A DNA stretch of 64,000 bases from Streptomyces sannanensis (GTDB lineage: Bacteria; Actinomycetota; Actinomycetes; Streptomycetales; Streptomycetaceae). Every line of letters starts with the position of its first letter. Position 1 is the stretch's first letter. The position numbers were made by a program, and so were the translations under genes. Of this stretch, positions 27,280-34,972 are shown one piece after another. The notes beneath the pieces are model-generated. The model searched no databases and was not told the origin of the DNA. It worked only from the letters and a program-made list of their open reading frames with translations. The DNA is taken from assembly GCF_039536205.1 (NCBI RefSeq), contig NZ_BAAAYL010000001.1, forward strand, positions 5,580,001 to 5,644,000, in the 5' to 3' direction.

Positions 27280-28958
27280 CCTTGATCCACCGAGCAATAG
27301 CCGGTTCAGGGCTTGGACATGTAGACGCGGATGCCCTCTGAGCTGGGATGATGGGACTTCCTACGGTTCCACATCCACAGAGCAAGAGAACACCCGCGAG
27401 ATGCAATCTTCCCATGCCGCGTCGGCGGTGTCCGCCGCGTTCGACGACACGAATCTGGTCGCGTATGCCGGGCTGGTCCCGGTGATGCGGCTGGCCGAGC
27501 GGTGCGGGCTTGCCCGTCTGGCGGCGGAGAAGGTGAAGCTGACCGGGGCGAAGAACAGCGCGGGTGCCGCAGCGGACGCCAAGGTCACCAGCATCGTGGC
27601 CGGCATGGTCGCAGGCGCGGACAGCATCGACGACCTGGACGTCCTGCGGCACGGTGCGATGCCGACCCTGTTTGGCGGCATCCGTGCCCCGTCCACGCTC
27701 GGCACGTTCCTGCGCGCCTTCACCCACGGTCACGCACTCCAGCTCCACGCCGTGCACCGCAGATTCCTGGCCGCACTGGCCACGCACACCCCATTGCTGC
27801 CCGGTTCCGCCGAGAAGGCATTCATCGATGTCGACTCCACCCACAAGCGGGTCTACGGACGCGCCAAACAGGGCGCCGAGTACGGCCGGTTCAAGGGCGT
27901 CCGCACCCTGCACCCCCTGCTCGCCACGATCTGTACCCCCCGCTCCCGCCCGGTGATCGCCGGGGTCCGGATGCGCCGCGGCAAGTCCGCCGACTCCCGC
28001 GGCGCCCCGAAGTTCGTCAGTGAAGCCCTGGCCACCGCCGCCGAGGCCGGCTGCACCGGCATGCGCATCCTGCGCGCGGACTCGCAGTTCTACAACGCCG
28101 GTGTGATCGCCGCCTGCCGCCGGGCCGGATCCCACTTCTCGATCACCACCGGCATGAACCCTTCCATCAAACGGGCCGTCCACAGCATCCCCGACCAGGC
28201 ATGGCAGCAGATCACCTATCCCACCGCCGTGCCCGACCCCGAAACCGGCGAGCTCATCTCAGACGCCGAAGTCGCCGAGATACCCGCCTACACCGCGTTC
28301 GCCAGCCGCAAGAAGGCGGAGCAGGTCACGGCCCGGCTGATCGTGCGCCGGGTCCGTGACCTGGCCAAGCCCGCCGTCGTGGGTGAGCAGGGCGAACTGT
28401 TCCCGGTCTGGCGCTACCACCCGTTCATCACCGACAACCCCGCCCAGACCCTGCAAGCCGAGCGGGAACACCGCCACCATGCCGTTGTCGAACAAGTCAT
28501 CGCGGACAGCAAGGCCTCAGCCCTGGCCCACCTGCCCTCCGGACACTTCAACGCCAACGCGGCCTGGCTCACTCTGTGGGCCGTGGCCTACAACCTGCTG
28601 CGGGCCACCGGCGCACTGACCTCCGCCTTCCACGCCAAGGCCACCACCGCCACCCTCCGCGCCCACCTGGTCCACGTCCCCGCCAGGATTGCCCGCTCAG
28701 CGCGACGCATCACCCTGCACCTGCCCCACAACTGGCCCTGGCAGCACGCCTGGACACACCTCTTCGACACCATCCACGGACCAGCCGGCTGACCCGAACC
28801 GCCCCTGCCCACCCCGCCCGCCAGGGCCCAACCGGAACCGAACACGTGGAAACGCTGGGCAGACCAGCAGCTACACGCTGCCCAAGCCCAACGACCATCC
28901 CGAAACGGGCTCAGGATCAGTCAGAAGACCACTTTCAGACCACGTCGGTGGATCAAGG
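27280..28958 (+). mobile_element. IS1380-family insertion sequence, apparently complete
   Basis: 1679 bp. Terminal inverted repeats are perfect over 14 bases: CCTTGATCCACCGA (27280-27293) and TCGGTGGATCAAGG (28945-28958). The five bases CTAAG flank it on both sides (27275-27279 and 28959-28963), a direct target duplication. One intact transposase gene. Intact ends, target duplication and ORF suggest a recent insertion that could still move. Confidence 0.9.
27401..28792 (+). CDS. IS1380-family DDE transposase
   Basis: 463 residues from ATG 27401. Typical IS1380 layout: N-terminal DNA-binding region (DTNLVAYAGLVPVMRLAERC), catalytic aspartates in AFIDVDSTHKRVYG and MRILRADSQFYN, catalytic Glu in the helix HHAVVEQVIADSK, and the C-terminal arginine-rich end LPHNWPWQHAWTHLFDTI. 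The insertion domain between the second Asp and Glu includes a long beta-rich stretch, as usual. The same frame is open upstream into tnpB, so a fused 899-residue protein could be made if transcription starts at tnpB; the native start is ATG 27401. Confidence 0.9.
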   Translation: MQSSHAASAVSAAFDDTNLVAYAGLVPVMRLAERCGLARLAAEKVKLTGAKNSAGAAADAKVTSIVAGMVAGADSIDDLDVLRHGAMPTLFGGIRAPSTLGTFLRAFTHGHALQLHAVHRRFLAALATHTPLLPGSAEKAFIDVDSTHKRVYGRAKQGAEYGRFKGVRTLHPLLATICTPRSRPVIAGVRMRRGKSADSRGAPKFVSEALATAAEAGCTGMRILRADSQFYNAGVIAACRRAGSHFSITTGMNPSIKRAVHSIPDQAWQQITYPTAVPDPETGELISDAEVAEIPAYTAFASRKKAEQVTARLIVRRVRDLAKPAVVGEQGELFPVWRYHPFITDNPAQTLQAEREHRHHAVVEQVIADSKASALAHLPSGHFNANAAWLTLWAVAYNLLRATGALTSAFHAKATTATLRAHLVHVPARIARSARRITLHLPHNWPWQHAWTHLFDTIHGPAG

Positions 28959-29016
28959 CTAAGACCTCCGGGAGCGCTGCTCCCAGAGGCAGCCTGAGCC
29001 AGGAATCCCCCGTCAG

Positions 29017-29046
29017 CCCTGAAGGAGGGAATCCCTCCCTTCAGGG
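29017..29046 (+). ncRNA. Right-end hairpin of the TnpB element / omega-RNA scaffold end
   Basis: CCCTGAAGGAGGGA (29017-29030) faces TCCCTCCCTTCAGGG (29032-29046), a long near-perfect stem, followed by AGGGGAGCAGTCAA. This resembles the subterminal hairpin that ends actinobacterial tnpB elements and forms the 3' scaffold of their guide RNA. The target-matching guide would be the flank after 29060. Confidence 0.55.
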
Positions 29047-29203
29047 AGGGGAGCAGTCAAAACAGGGCAAACGTTGCCTGATACAGCACTAGTTGTCACC
29101 CTTGACGTCCATTGACCTGCGGCTTCGATCAGGCAAAGCACGGCGGTTGTCACCAGGTCGGCACGCCGCGCGTCACCAGCATGGATCACGAGCTGCGGTC
29201 CGT

Positions 29204-29899
29204 TCAGCTGAAGGGAACGGCGTCCGCCGGGGCGGTGTGCCAGTTGGTGACGATCGGGTCCTCGACAGTGATGGTGCCGACCGGCAGGGAAACCGGGTTG
29301 GGGTCGTTGTCGCCGACGGCGACGATGATGCTGCCCAGTTCCTTGCCACCGTTTGTGTTGGTGGTCTTCGGGTTCACCCCGGCGTAGGCGGCGGTGCTCC
29401 CGCTCAGCTTGATCTGCTTGCCGGTGGCCTGCTCCGCGGGACCCGCCTCGGTGCCGTCGGATCCGAACGCCACGGTCGGATGCGTGGCGGGCAGGTAGCA
29501 GGTGATCCCCGACTTCGCCTTCGCGATGATCAGGATGTATCCGCCGGCCTGGGTCTCGGACCTGGTGCTCCAGGAGATGTCGTTGGCGCCGCAGCTCTGC
29601 CCGACCGGCTCCCGCCCGCCGTTGCCGGTGTTGGCGCCGGCGCCGGCGCCGGAGCCGGAGCCGGAGCTGGCCGCGGTTCCCTTGCCCTTCGCGTCGGTTC
29701 CCTTGCCGGTGCCCTGGTTACTACCCGCGGTCGACGAGCCGGACGGGGTGTCCGCATTGCCGGTCGTAGTGGCGGACGAAGAACCCTTCCCGGCGCCAGT
29801 GTCCGTGGCCGCGCCCGAGTCCTGGCACGCCGTCATCAGCATGGCGCCGCCCACGAGGACTGTGGAGACGAGAAAGGCCTTGCGACGGTTGCCGGACAT
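29204..29899 (-). CDS. DUF4232 lipoprotein
   Basis: 231 residues. Lipoprotein signal: basic MSGNRRK, hydrophobic AFLVSTVLVGGAMLM, lipobox LMTAC with Cys25. A long Gly/Ser/Thr-rich linker (residues 27-95) follows, then a compact DUF4232 domain with REPVGQSCGANDISWS ... ITCYLPATHPTVAF ... ITVEDPIV, where two cysteines probably form a disulfide. Anchored on the outer face of the membrane. DUF4232 proteins are numerous in Streptomyces and have no known function. A second DUF4232-like lipoprotein lies at 32545. Confidence 0.8.
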   Translation of the reverse strand: MSGNRRKAFLVSTVLVGGAMLMTACQDSGAATDTGAGKGSSSATTTGNADTPSGSSTAGSNQGTGKGTDAKGKGTAASSGSGSGAGAGANTGNGGREPVGQSCGANDISWSTRSETQAGGYILIIAKAKSGITCYLPATHPTVAFGSDGTEAGPAEQATGKQIKLSGSTAAYAGVNPKTTNTNGGKELGSIIVAVGDNDPNPVSLPVGTITVEDPIVTNWHTAPADAVPFS

Positions 29900-30089
29900 G
29901 AAATCCCCTTGGTAATCAGTGGTTGAGGTCGAAGCGGTTTCGGCTTCTTGGTGCTTGCTTGATCACTATGAGGGGTCTGTGAGCCGAGGAGATCCGGCGT
30001 CTTCGTTCCGGGACATGGCTGTCGCAGACCGGTGACATGATCACGAAGTGGAAGGAACACAGGGGCAGTTGTTGTCACCAGGACCACCG

Positions 30090-30246
30090 AACGGCCACTG
30101 CCTTCCGATCGACCCGGTGTACCTGTCCTGGTGGGCCTCCCAGACGCGGGGCAGGGGCTCTCGCCTCATCGACCTGGCCGCGCATATCACCAGCGCCCGG
30201 CCCGCCTACGTGGTGCACCGCGTGGCCCAGTGCCTCGCCGGGTCCT
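30090..30246 (+). pseudogene. Nucleotide-sugar dehydrogenase fragment
   Basis: About 52 codons read NGHCLPIDPVYLSWW, then RLIDLAAHITSARPAYVVHR. This matches the segment GGHCxPxDPxYLxW ... IELAxxINxxMPxYVV that lies between the central and C-terminal domains of UDP-glucose/UDP-ManNAc 6-dehydrogenases, including the catalytic-Cys neighbourhood downstream of the Rossmann core. Nothing of the NAD domain or the C-terminus is present on either side. It is a relic stranded by deletion. Confidence 0.6.
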
Positions 30247-30415
30247 TCGCGGTCCGGCTGATCCGCTGCAGTTTCTGGCCCTCGTCCATCGTGGCCGGCC
30301 GGACGAACACACTCGGTCGACGCCCCACGACCACCTCCAAGATCAAGCCCTGGAGACAGTCTGCTGGTCGGCGAGAGCAGGGTCGATTACCCGGCCAAGG
30401 ATGCGTGACGAGCCA

Positions 30416-30778
30416 CTAGCCCGCTTTCTTCTCCGGCCGTCGACCGGTCCGCCGCTCGCGTCCCCAGGCGGCCAGCGGTTGGAGTGCGTTGTTGAGGCGT
30501 CTGCCGTTCTCGGTCAGTGAGTACTCGACGCGGGGCGGGACCTCGTCGTAGGAGACACGGTGCACGATGCCGTCCGCCTCCATCTCGCGCAGGTGGGAGG
30601 CGAGCACCTTCTCGGTGATGCCCGGAAGCAGCCGGCGCAGCTCGCCGAAGCGGCGGTGGGGGTGCTCGTGGAGCGCCCAGAGGATCAGCACCTTCCACTT
30701 GCCGCCGATTACCTCCATCGCGATGTCGATCCCGCAGACGTGTCCGTCTGGTGCGCCCGGCCGGTTCAGCGTCGTCAT
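30416..30778 (-). CDS. HxlR-family transcriptional regulator
   Basis: 120 residues. HxlR winged helix: HVCGIDIAMEVIGGKWKVLI with the conserved Cys15, then FGELRRLLPGITEKVLASHL, the HTH, and the wing RVSYDEVPPRVEYSLTENG. Divergent from the imine-reductase-like gene with 96 bases between, the common pairing in which HxlR represses a redox enzyme gene and the Cys senses oxidants or electrophiles. Confidence 0.85.
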   Translation of the reverse strand: MTTLNRPGAPDGHVCGIDIAMEVIGGKWKVLILWALHEHPHRRFGELRRLLPGITEKVLASHLREMEADGIVHRVSYDEVPPRVEYSLTENGRRLNNALQPLAAWGRERRTGRRPEKKAG

Positions 30779-30874
30779 GCTTACCCCTTCTGACCTGCTC
30801 GCTCACCCCGGCGTAACCACCCACTCCGAAGTGCGTACTTGATCACTCCCGGGCCTGCGACCAGCCTAATCGGC

Positions 30875-31756
30875 ATGGCACAGAACACTGTTGAGAAGAC
30901 CTCCGTCACACTGCTGGGCCTCGGCGCGATGGGCACCGCGCTGGCCCGTGGCTGGCTTGCCGCCGGCCATCCGCTCACCGTCTGGAACCGCACCCCGGCC
31001 CGCGCCGCGGCGCTCGCCGCCGAGGGTGCGAGGGTCGCGGACAGCGCCGCCGAGGCGGTCGCCGCGAACACCCTGGTCGTCGTCTGTCTGCTGGACGACA
31101 CCTCGGTCGGCGAGGCGCTGACCGGCGCCGACCTGGCTGGCCGGGACCTGGTCAACCTGACCACCAGCACCCCTGCCCAGGCTCGTGCCCGCGCCGAGTG
31201 GGCCGGTGAGCGCGGCGCCCGCTACCTGGACGGCGGGATCATGGCTGTCCCTTCGATGATCGGCGTCCCGGAGGCCGGCGGCTACGTCTTCTACAGCGGC
31301 TCGCGGGAGCTGTTCGAGCGGCACCGGGAGACGTTGGAGGTCCCGGCCGGCACCACCTACGTCGGCGCGGACGCCGGTTTCGCGGCCCTGTACGACGTGG
31401 CCCTGCTCAGCGCCATGTACGGGATGTTCGCCGGGGCCGCGCACGCCTTCGCCCTGATCCGCAAGGAGGACATCGCCCCGGCGTCGCTCGCCCCGCTGCT
31501 CGCAGACTGGCTCGTCGCGATGGCTCCGGCAGTGCACCAGACCGCCGATCGGCTGCGGAGCGGCGACTACACCAAGGGCGTCGTCTCCAACCTCGCCATG
31601 CAGGTGGCCGGCACGCCCACCTTTCTGAGCACCGCCGAGCAGCAGGGCGTCAGCCCGGAACTGCTCAGCCCCTACTTCAAGCTGATGCGCCGCCGTCTGG
31701 CCGAGGGCGGCGGCGAGGAGGACCTGACGGGTGTGATCGACCTGCTGGTGCACTGA
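30875..31756 (+). CDS. NAD(P)-dependent imine reductase-like / beta-hydroxyacid dehydrogenase family
   Basis: 293 residues. Rossmann motif VTLLGLGAMGTALARGWLAA with NRTPARA (NADPH-type Arg), then LVNLTTSTPAQARARAEWAG, GGIMAVPSMIG and the long interdomain helix. The C-terminal helical bundle has ALYDVALLSAMYGMFAGAAH, where Asp of LYDVALL matches the proton donor of many imine reductases. The catalytic Lys of hydroxyisobutyrate dehydrogenases is absent, favouring imine reduction. No strong ribosome site before ATG 30875; a leaderless message or an upstream start is possible. Controlled probably by the divergent HxlR. Confidence 0.75.
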   Translation: MAQNTVEKTSVTLLGLGAMGTALARGWLAAGHPLTVWNRTPARAAALAAEGARVADSAAEAVAANTLVVVCLLDDTSVGEALTGADLAGRDLVNLTTSTPAQARARAEWAGERGARYLDGGIMAVPSMIGVPEAGGYVFYSGSRELFERHRETLEVPAGTTYVGADAGFAALYDVALLSAMYGMFAGAAHAFALIRKEDIAPASLAPLLADWLVAMAPAVHQTADRLRSGDYTKGVVSNLAMQVAGTPTFLSTAEQQGVSPELLSPYFKLMRRRLAEGGGEEDLTGVIDLLVH

Positions 31757-31776
31757 CCGGCCGCGACGCAGCCGCG

Positions 31777-32099
31777 TCAGGGTCGGCCATCGGTCGCGAC
31801 GCACACCCCGTTTAGGACGGTGAGGTCCGCGCGGTGCGGTGGGGCCGACAGCAGGGCGAGGACGTCGGCGGGGGCTGGGCCGTCGGCGGGAGGCGGAGCG
31901 GCGAGGGCGGCCTGTGCGCCGGCGTCGTCCCTCCAGGCCTCGGTGACGTGGACCGTATCCGGGTCGGCTGTGTCCTGGCTGATCAGGTAGATCTCGCAGC
32001 CCGGGAAGCCGCGCGGCCTCTCCGCGACCCTTAGCAGGACGGCGGCAGTTCACCGCCCCTGCCCGGGCGCGCGGTCATGGTCATCAGTCGGCCGATCAT
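31777..32099 (-). pseudogene. ABM-family monooxygenase, frameshifted
   Basis: Starts MIGRLMTMTARPGRGGEL at 32099, then one base is missing: the next codons resume in another frame as AAVLLRVAERPRGFPGCEIY followed by LISQDTADPDTVHVTEAWRD and continue to a stop at 31777. The two parts together make a ~105-residue antibiotic-biosynthesis-monooxygenase (ferredoxin-like) domain. Without the lost base the reading frame meets TAA right after the shift. A single-base assembly error cannot be excluded, but fragments of two other genes directly upstream favour decay. Confidence 0.65.
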
Positions 32100-32101
32100 G
32101 C

Positions 32102-32240
32102 TCAGACCAGGGTGGAGATGCAGAACGGGTGGCCGGCAGGGTCCAGCAGGACCCTCCACCGATCAGGTTGCGGCTGAGCCGCGGGCTCGACGGCGTCAAG
32201 GGCCGGCAGCCGGGCCGCCTGGCGGACGGTGCGCAGGGCC
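32102..32240 (-). pseudogene. VOC (glyoxalase/bleomycin-resistance) family C-terminal fragment
   Basis: About 45 codons ending RWRVLLDPAGHPFCISTLV and a stop at 32102. DPAGHPFC is the classic end of vicinal-oxygen-chelate proteins, with the metal-binding Glu normally in the preceding strand. The first two thirds of the gene are gone, replaced by an IS21 istA fragment on the other strand. It would have been followed directly by the ABM gene. Confidence 0.6.
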
Positions 32241-32269
32241 CTGGACTCCGCTTGGCCGGAGCCGCGCGG

Positions 32270-32450
32270 AGGCTTCCGCCGCGGCTGTCGACGCTGGATC
32301 CGTGCAAGGCGGTGATCGACAGGATTCTCTGGGCCGACCTGGATGCGCGCGCAAGCAGCGGCACACGGTCACCCGGATCTTCCACCGGCTGATCGAGGAG
32401 CACGGCGCCGACGTGTCCCACCCGATGGTCAGGCGGGCCCGTCCGCTCCC
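32270..32450 (+). pseudogene. istA: IS21-family IstA transposase fragment, frameshifted
   Basis: Reads RLSTLDPCKAVIDRILWADL then DA, and after a one-base loss RKQRHTVTRIFHRLIEEHGA, then SHPMVR. This matches the N-terminal half of IS21 IstA (L-DPYK-VID ... DAPRKQRHTxxRIxxRLxxEHG). The HTH before it and the DDE core after it are missing. The breakpoint coincides with the truncated VOC gene, so IS21 activity may have caused that truncation. Confidence 0.6.
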
Positions 32451-32544
32451 GTTGAGGCGGTCACGGCACTTTCCCCGCAGCGCAACCATGAGCGGCCCTC
32501 AGGCATCATGATCACCAACCAGGCATCCACGAGAAGGGGCATCC

Positions 32545-33249
32545 GTGCACGCAGACAGGCGCTGGGCCAGATCCGCCGTCGCCGCCGCGGGGGCGGTGAT
32601 TGTCTTCACCACTGCCTGCGAGGGGCCGTCAGCCTCGGCAGACGGGGACAAGGGCAACCCCTCGCCCGGAGCTTCGGCGCAGGTGACGCGGACGCACAGC
32701 CCTCCGGCGGCCACGAAGAGCTCGCCGAACCCCGGCTTCGCGGCCTTCCAAGGCAAGCCCTGCCCAAAGCTCACCGCTGTCGACAAGAGCAACGGCTACC
32801 AGATCACCACGGTCGCCAGCCCGCGCGAAGGCATCACCGTCCATCCCGGCGGCGAACCGCAGACCGTCCTCGTCAAGCTCTGCAACACCACCGGCAAGGA
32901 ACTCCGCGACATCGCGCTCTCCGCGCAGGTCGAGTGGAACTACGCGGGCGAGCGGCCGCCCAAGCTGACGGTGGAACGACGTGAGGCCCCCGATGGCGAC
33001 TGGCACCCCGTCGAGCTGGTCATGGCCAACGACTACCAGCCGTTGACCGGCGCTTCCGGTGCGCGGGACCTGCCCCCTCACGGCACCCGCACCGTGGAGT
33101 ACCGGATCAGCGCCGCCGAGGACGCCCCCGCAGGCCAGGGAGGGTTCGATATCCATGCCGTCCGGGCCGACGCGGACCCGCTCGATATGGAGGACATGCG
33201 GGGCGGCGGCAGCGGAGGATTCCCGCTCACCACCGACCCTCGCGAGTGA
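32545..33249 (+). CDS. DUF4232-like lipoprotein
   Basis: 234 residues from GTG 32545 with AAGGGG upstream. Lipoprotein signal: MHADRRWARS, hydrophobic AVAAAGAVIVF, lipobox TTAC with Cys25. A Ser/Pro/Thr linker leads to a beta-sandwich domain (CPKLTAVDKSNGYQITTVAS, VLVKLCNTTGKELRDIALSA, GTRTVEYRISAAED) with two conserved cysteines. Cell-surface anchored; function unknown. Only loosely similar to the DUF4232 protein at 29 kb. Confidence 0.75.
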   Translation: MHADRRWARSAVAAAGAVIVFTTACEGPSASADGDKGNPSPGASAQVTRTHSPPAATKSSPNPGFAAFQGKPCPKLTAVDKSNGYQITTVASPREGITVHPGGEPQTVLVKLCNTTGKELRDIALSAQVEWNYAGERPPKLTVERREAPDGDWHPVELVMANDYQPLTGASGARDLPPHGTRTVEYRISAAEDAPAGQGGFDIHAVRADADPLDMEDMRGGGSGGFPLTTDPRE

Positions 33250-33584
33250 TGGGCCCGACGGCATCCCACCTACGGGGTCCACTGGGAATCCCCACGATCG
33301 GGTGCGGGGCCCACACACGACGAGAGCAGGCCAGTGAATTCCTTCGGCCCCCACCTCGACGGCTCGCCGTCCTCACGGGCGGCGAGCCGTCTCACGACCC
33401 GGCGGTGGCCGGGCTGCTGCCCGCGCCGCTGGAGGACTTGAACACCACGATCCTTCTGCACGAGCGGGGTGCGCATATGCCAGTTGGGCGGCCTACAGGA
33501 TTCCTGTGGGTTGCCCTTCCGCTTCGGCGGGACTCTCGTGTCGTGACCATCACCTATGGTTCCGAAACGGACGCGGAGGGCGGC
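33250..33584. other. 335-base stretch, probably degenerate coding DNA
   Basis: A plus-strand frame stays open here (LPAPLEDLNTTILLHERGAH ... TGFLWVALPLRRDS) and joins the next ORF, but it lacks a start with a ribosome site and matches nothing I recognise securely. GGAGGG at 33575-33580 marks the probable start of translation at 33585. Confidence 0.3.
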
Positions 33585-33956
33585 ATGGGTGACATCCTGC
33601 ATGTCCCGCACGGCCGCGACACCATCGAGTGCGCCACGGCGTATCTCGGCTGGCCCGTGGCCATCGGGCACCGCCACCGTACGGGCTCAGGCTGCACCTG
33701 CCAGGACTCCGACTCGCAGGCGCCCTGCGCCACTCCCAGCACCCACCCCTCGGAGGCTGCCGTCAGGCCGCTGGAGCGAGGCGAGCTGATCGAGTCCGGT
33801 CCGCGCCGCCGGTACTTCAAGCCGTCTCCGGAGGCGATCGCGGAGCGGACCAGCCTGCTCGCGCCTGGGGCAGCAGACGCTACCCCATCGACAATCCATT
33901 GTTTCCTGAATTCAGGACCCTGTGTACTATCGGGGGGTGCTGACAGTCGCCCCTGA
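33585..33956 (+). CDS. Small protein resembling the N-terminus of primase-polymerase-like proteins
   Basis: 123 residues from ATG 33585, five bases after GGAGGG. ECATAYLGWPVAIGHRHRTG then CTCQDSDSQAPCATPSTHPS recalls the A..Y...GWPV.PG ... C.C.D..C..PG.HP motif that opens Streptomyces bifunctional DNA primase/polymerase-like proteins. The rest of that family (several hundred residues) is missing, and the motif is imperfect, so this is probably a truncated and drifting remnant. Its 3' end overlaps the operator and start of the CmtR-like gene by 20 bases, another sign that it is not under selection. Confidence 0.35.
   Translation: MGDILHVPHGRDTIECATAYLGWPVAIGHRHRTGSGCTCQDSDSQAPCATPSTHPSEAAVRPLERGELIESGPRRRYFKPSPEAIAERTSLLAPGAADATPSTIHCFLNSGPCVLSGGADSRP
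33904..33917. promoter_or_regulatory. Palindrome TCCTGAATTCAGGA, candidate CmtR operator
   Basis: A perfect 14-base palindrome 20 bases before the CmtR-like GTG (33937). TACTAT at 33925-33930 is a good -10 box placed seven bases before that GTG, so the mRNA is likely leaderless and the palindrome covers the -35 region. ArsR/SmtB repressors bind such dyads over their own promoters. Binding is inferred. Confidence 0.55.
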
Positions 33957-34272
33957 CATCGAGGTGCTGGCCCGCTTCGGCCGCGCCCTTGCCGATCCGA
34001 TCCGCTGCCGGATCCTGCTCGCCCTGCGCGAGGCCCCGGCCTACCCCTCCGATCTCGCCGAAACCATCGGCGTCTCCCGGACGCGGCTTTCCAACCACCT
34101 CACCTGCCTCCGGGACTGCGGCCTGGTCGTTGCGGTGCCCGACGGCCGTCGCACCCGCTACGAGCTGGCCGACGCTCGCCTGGGCCACGCGCTGGACGAC
34201 CTGCGCCAGGCCGTCGTGGCAGTCGAGAACGACAAGACCTGCGTGGACGCGGAGACGAAGGGTTGCTGCTGA
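33937..34272 (+). CDS. cmtR: CmtR-like ArsR/SmtB metal sensor (Cd/Pb type)
   Basis: 111 residues from GTG 33937. Winged helix: FGRALADPIRCRILLALRE, DLAETIGVSRTRLSNHLTCL, RDCGLVVAVPDGRRTRYEL. With this start the cysteines fall at 57, 61 and 102 (LTCLRDC and DKTCVD), the same positions as the three ligands of Mycobacterium tuberculosis CmtR, which senses Cd(II)/Pb(II); the identical numbering also supports the chosen start. Two extra cysteines close the protein (GCC). It is followed with TGATG overlap by a Cys-rich peptide and then a membrane protein, forming a three-gene operon it presumably represses. Confidence 0.85.
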   Translation: MLTVAPDIEVLARFGRALADPIRCRILLALREAPAYPSDLAETIGVSRTRLSNHLTCLRDCGLVVAVPDGRRTRYELADARLGHALDDLRQAVVAVENDKTCVDAETKGCC

Positions 34273-34337
34273 TGACCTCCATATGCTGCCGCCCGGGATG
34301 TGTCAACTGCACCCCGAGCGTAAAGGCCGGGAAGTGA
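34272..34337 (+). CDS. 21-residue cysteine-rich peptide in the cmtR operon
   Basis: A very short ORF encoding MTSICCRPGCVNCTPSVKAG plus a final Lys. Four cysteines are arranged CC-x3-C-x2-C, a plausible soft-metal site. Its ATG overlaps the cmtR stop (TGATG, 34270-34274) and its stop overlaps the next gene's GTG (GTGA, 34334-34337), so all three frames are translationally coupled. Such double overlap is unlikely by chance and argues for a translated peptide or a coupling leader. No family known to me. A metallochaperone, metal buffer or metal-sensing leader peptide are options. Confidence 0.6.
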   Translation: MTSICCRPGCVNCTPSVKAGK

Positions 34338-34948
34338 ACGGCTGGGCCTGGGCGGCACTCGCCCTCTACCTCGCCTGGGCCGGGACCGCCTTCGGTATCC
34401 GTGCCGCACTCCAGCGGCGCCGTACCGGCGACGCAGGATTCCGAGGCATCTCCGGCCGCCCCGGCACGGCCCCCTGGTGGGCCGGCATTCTTTTTGTCAC
34501 CTCCCTGCTCGGTGGCGCCGCCGCCCCGGCGGCAGCCCTCAACGGGCTGCACGCCCTGCCCGGTAGCGAAATCACGCCGGTGCAGTGGACGGGCCTGCTG
34601 CTCTCCCTGGCCGGGATGGCCTTCACCCTGGCCGCGCAGACGAACATGGGCGCCTCGTGGCGGGTGGGCGTGGACGTCGGCGAGCGCACCACGCTGGTCA
34701 CCGACGGACTCTTCGCCCACGTCCGCAACCCGGTCTTCACCGCCATGACCGTCACCGCCGCGGGCCTGGCCCTGATGGTGCCGAACTGGATCGCCGTCTT
34801 GGCGCTGGTGGCCCTGGTGGCGGCCGTTCAGCTGCAGGTCCGCGTCGTCGAGGAGCCGTACCTCGCGGCCGTGCACGCAAAGGCTTACGCCGCTTACACC
34901 GCCCGGACCGGACGGTTCCTTCCCGGTATCGGCAGGCGAACAGCCTGA
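34334..34948 (+). CDS. Isoprenylcysteine carboxyl methyltransferase (ICMT)-like membrane protein
   Basis: 204 residues from GTG 34334. About five TM segments (WAALALYLAWAGTAFGI; PWWAGILFVTSLLGGA; VQWTGLLLSLAGMAFTLAA; NPVFTAMTVTAAGLALM; WIAVLALVALVAAVQLQ). The cofactor region GLFAHVRNPVF and the late VRVVEEPYLAAVHAKAYAAY match the bacterial ICMT/PEMT methyltransferase family, which uses S-adenosylmethionine at the membrane. An alternative ATG at 34298 would add 12 residues and overlap the peptide ORF. Bacteria lack prenylated proteins, so the substrate is unknown; association with CmtR-like regulators suggests a role in metal response. Confidence 0.75.
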   Translation: MNGWAWAALALYLAWAGTAFGIRAALQRRRTGDAGFRGISGRPGTAPWWAGILFVTSLLGGAAAPAAALNGLHALPGSEITPVQWTGLLLSLAGMAFTLAAQTNMGASWRVGVDVGERTTLVTDGLFAHVRNPVFTAMTVTAAGLALMVPNWIAVLALVALVAAVQLQVRVVEEPYLAAVHAKAYAAYTARTGRFLPGIGRRTA

Positions 34949-34972
34949 CCGGGAACAAGCAGGGGCAACCAC

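Larger units (their letters stand above)
25871..29060 (+). mobile_element. TnpB element (IS605-like), interrupted by an IS1380 insertion
   Basis: Boundaries are approximate. A left hairpin (CCCTGGCCT, 25871-25879, pairing with AGGCCGGGG, 25882-25890, one G-T pair) and a right hairpin (29017-29046) followed by GGGGAGCAGTCAA at 29048-29060 bracket a ribbon-helix-helix gene and tnpB. No Y1 transposase is present, so it is non-autonomous. The IS1380 element at 27280-28958 is nested inside. Confidence 0.5.
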
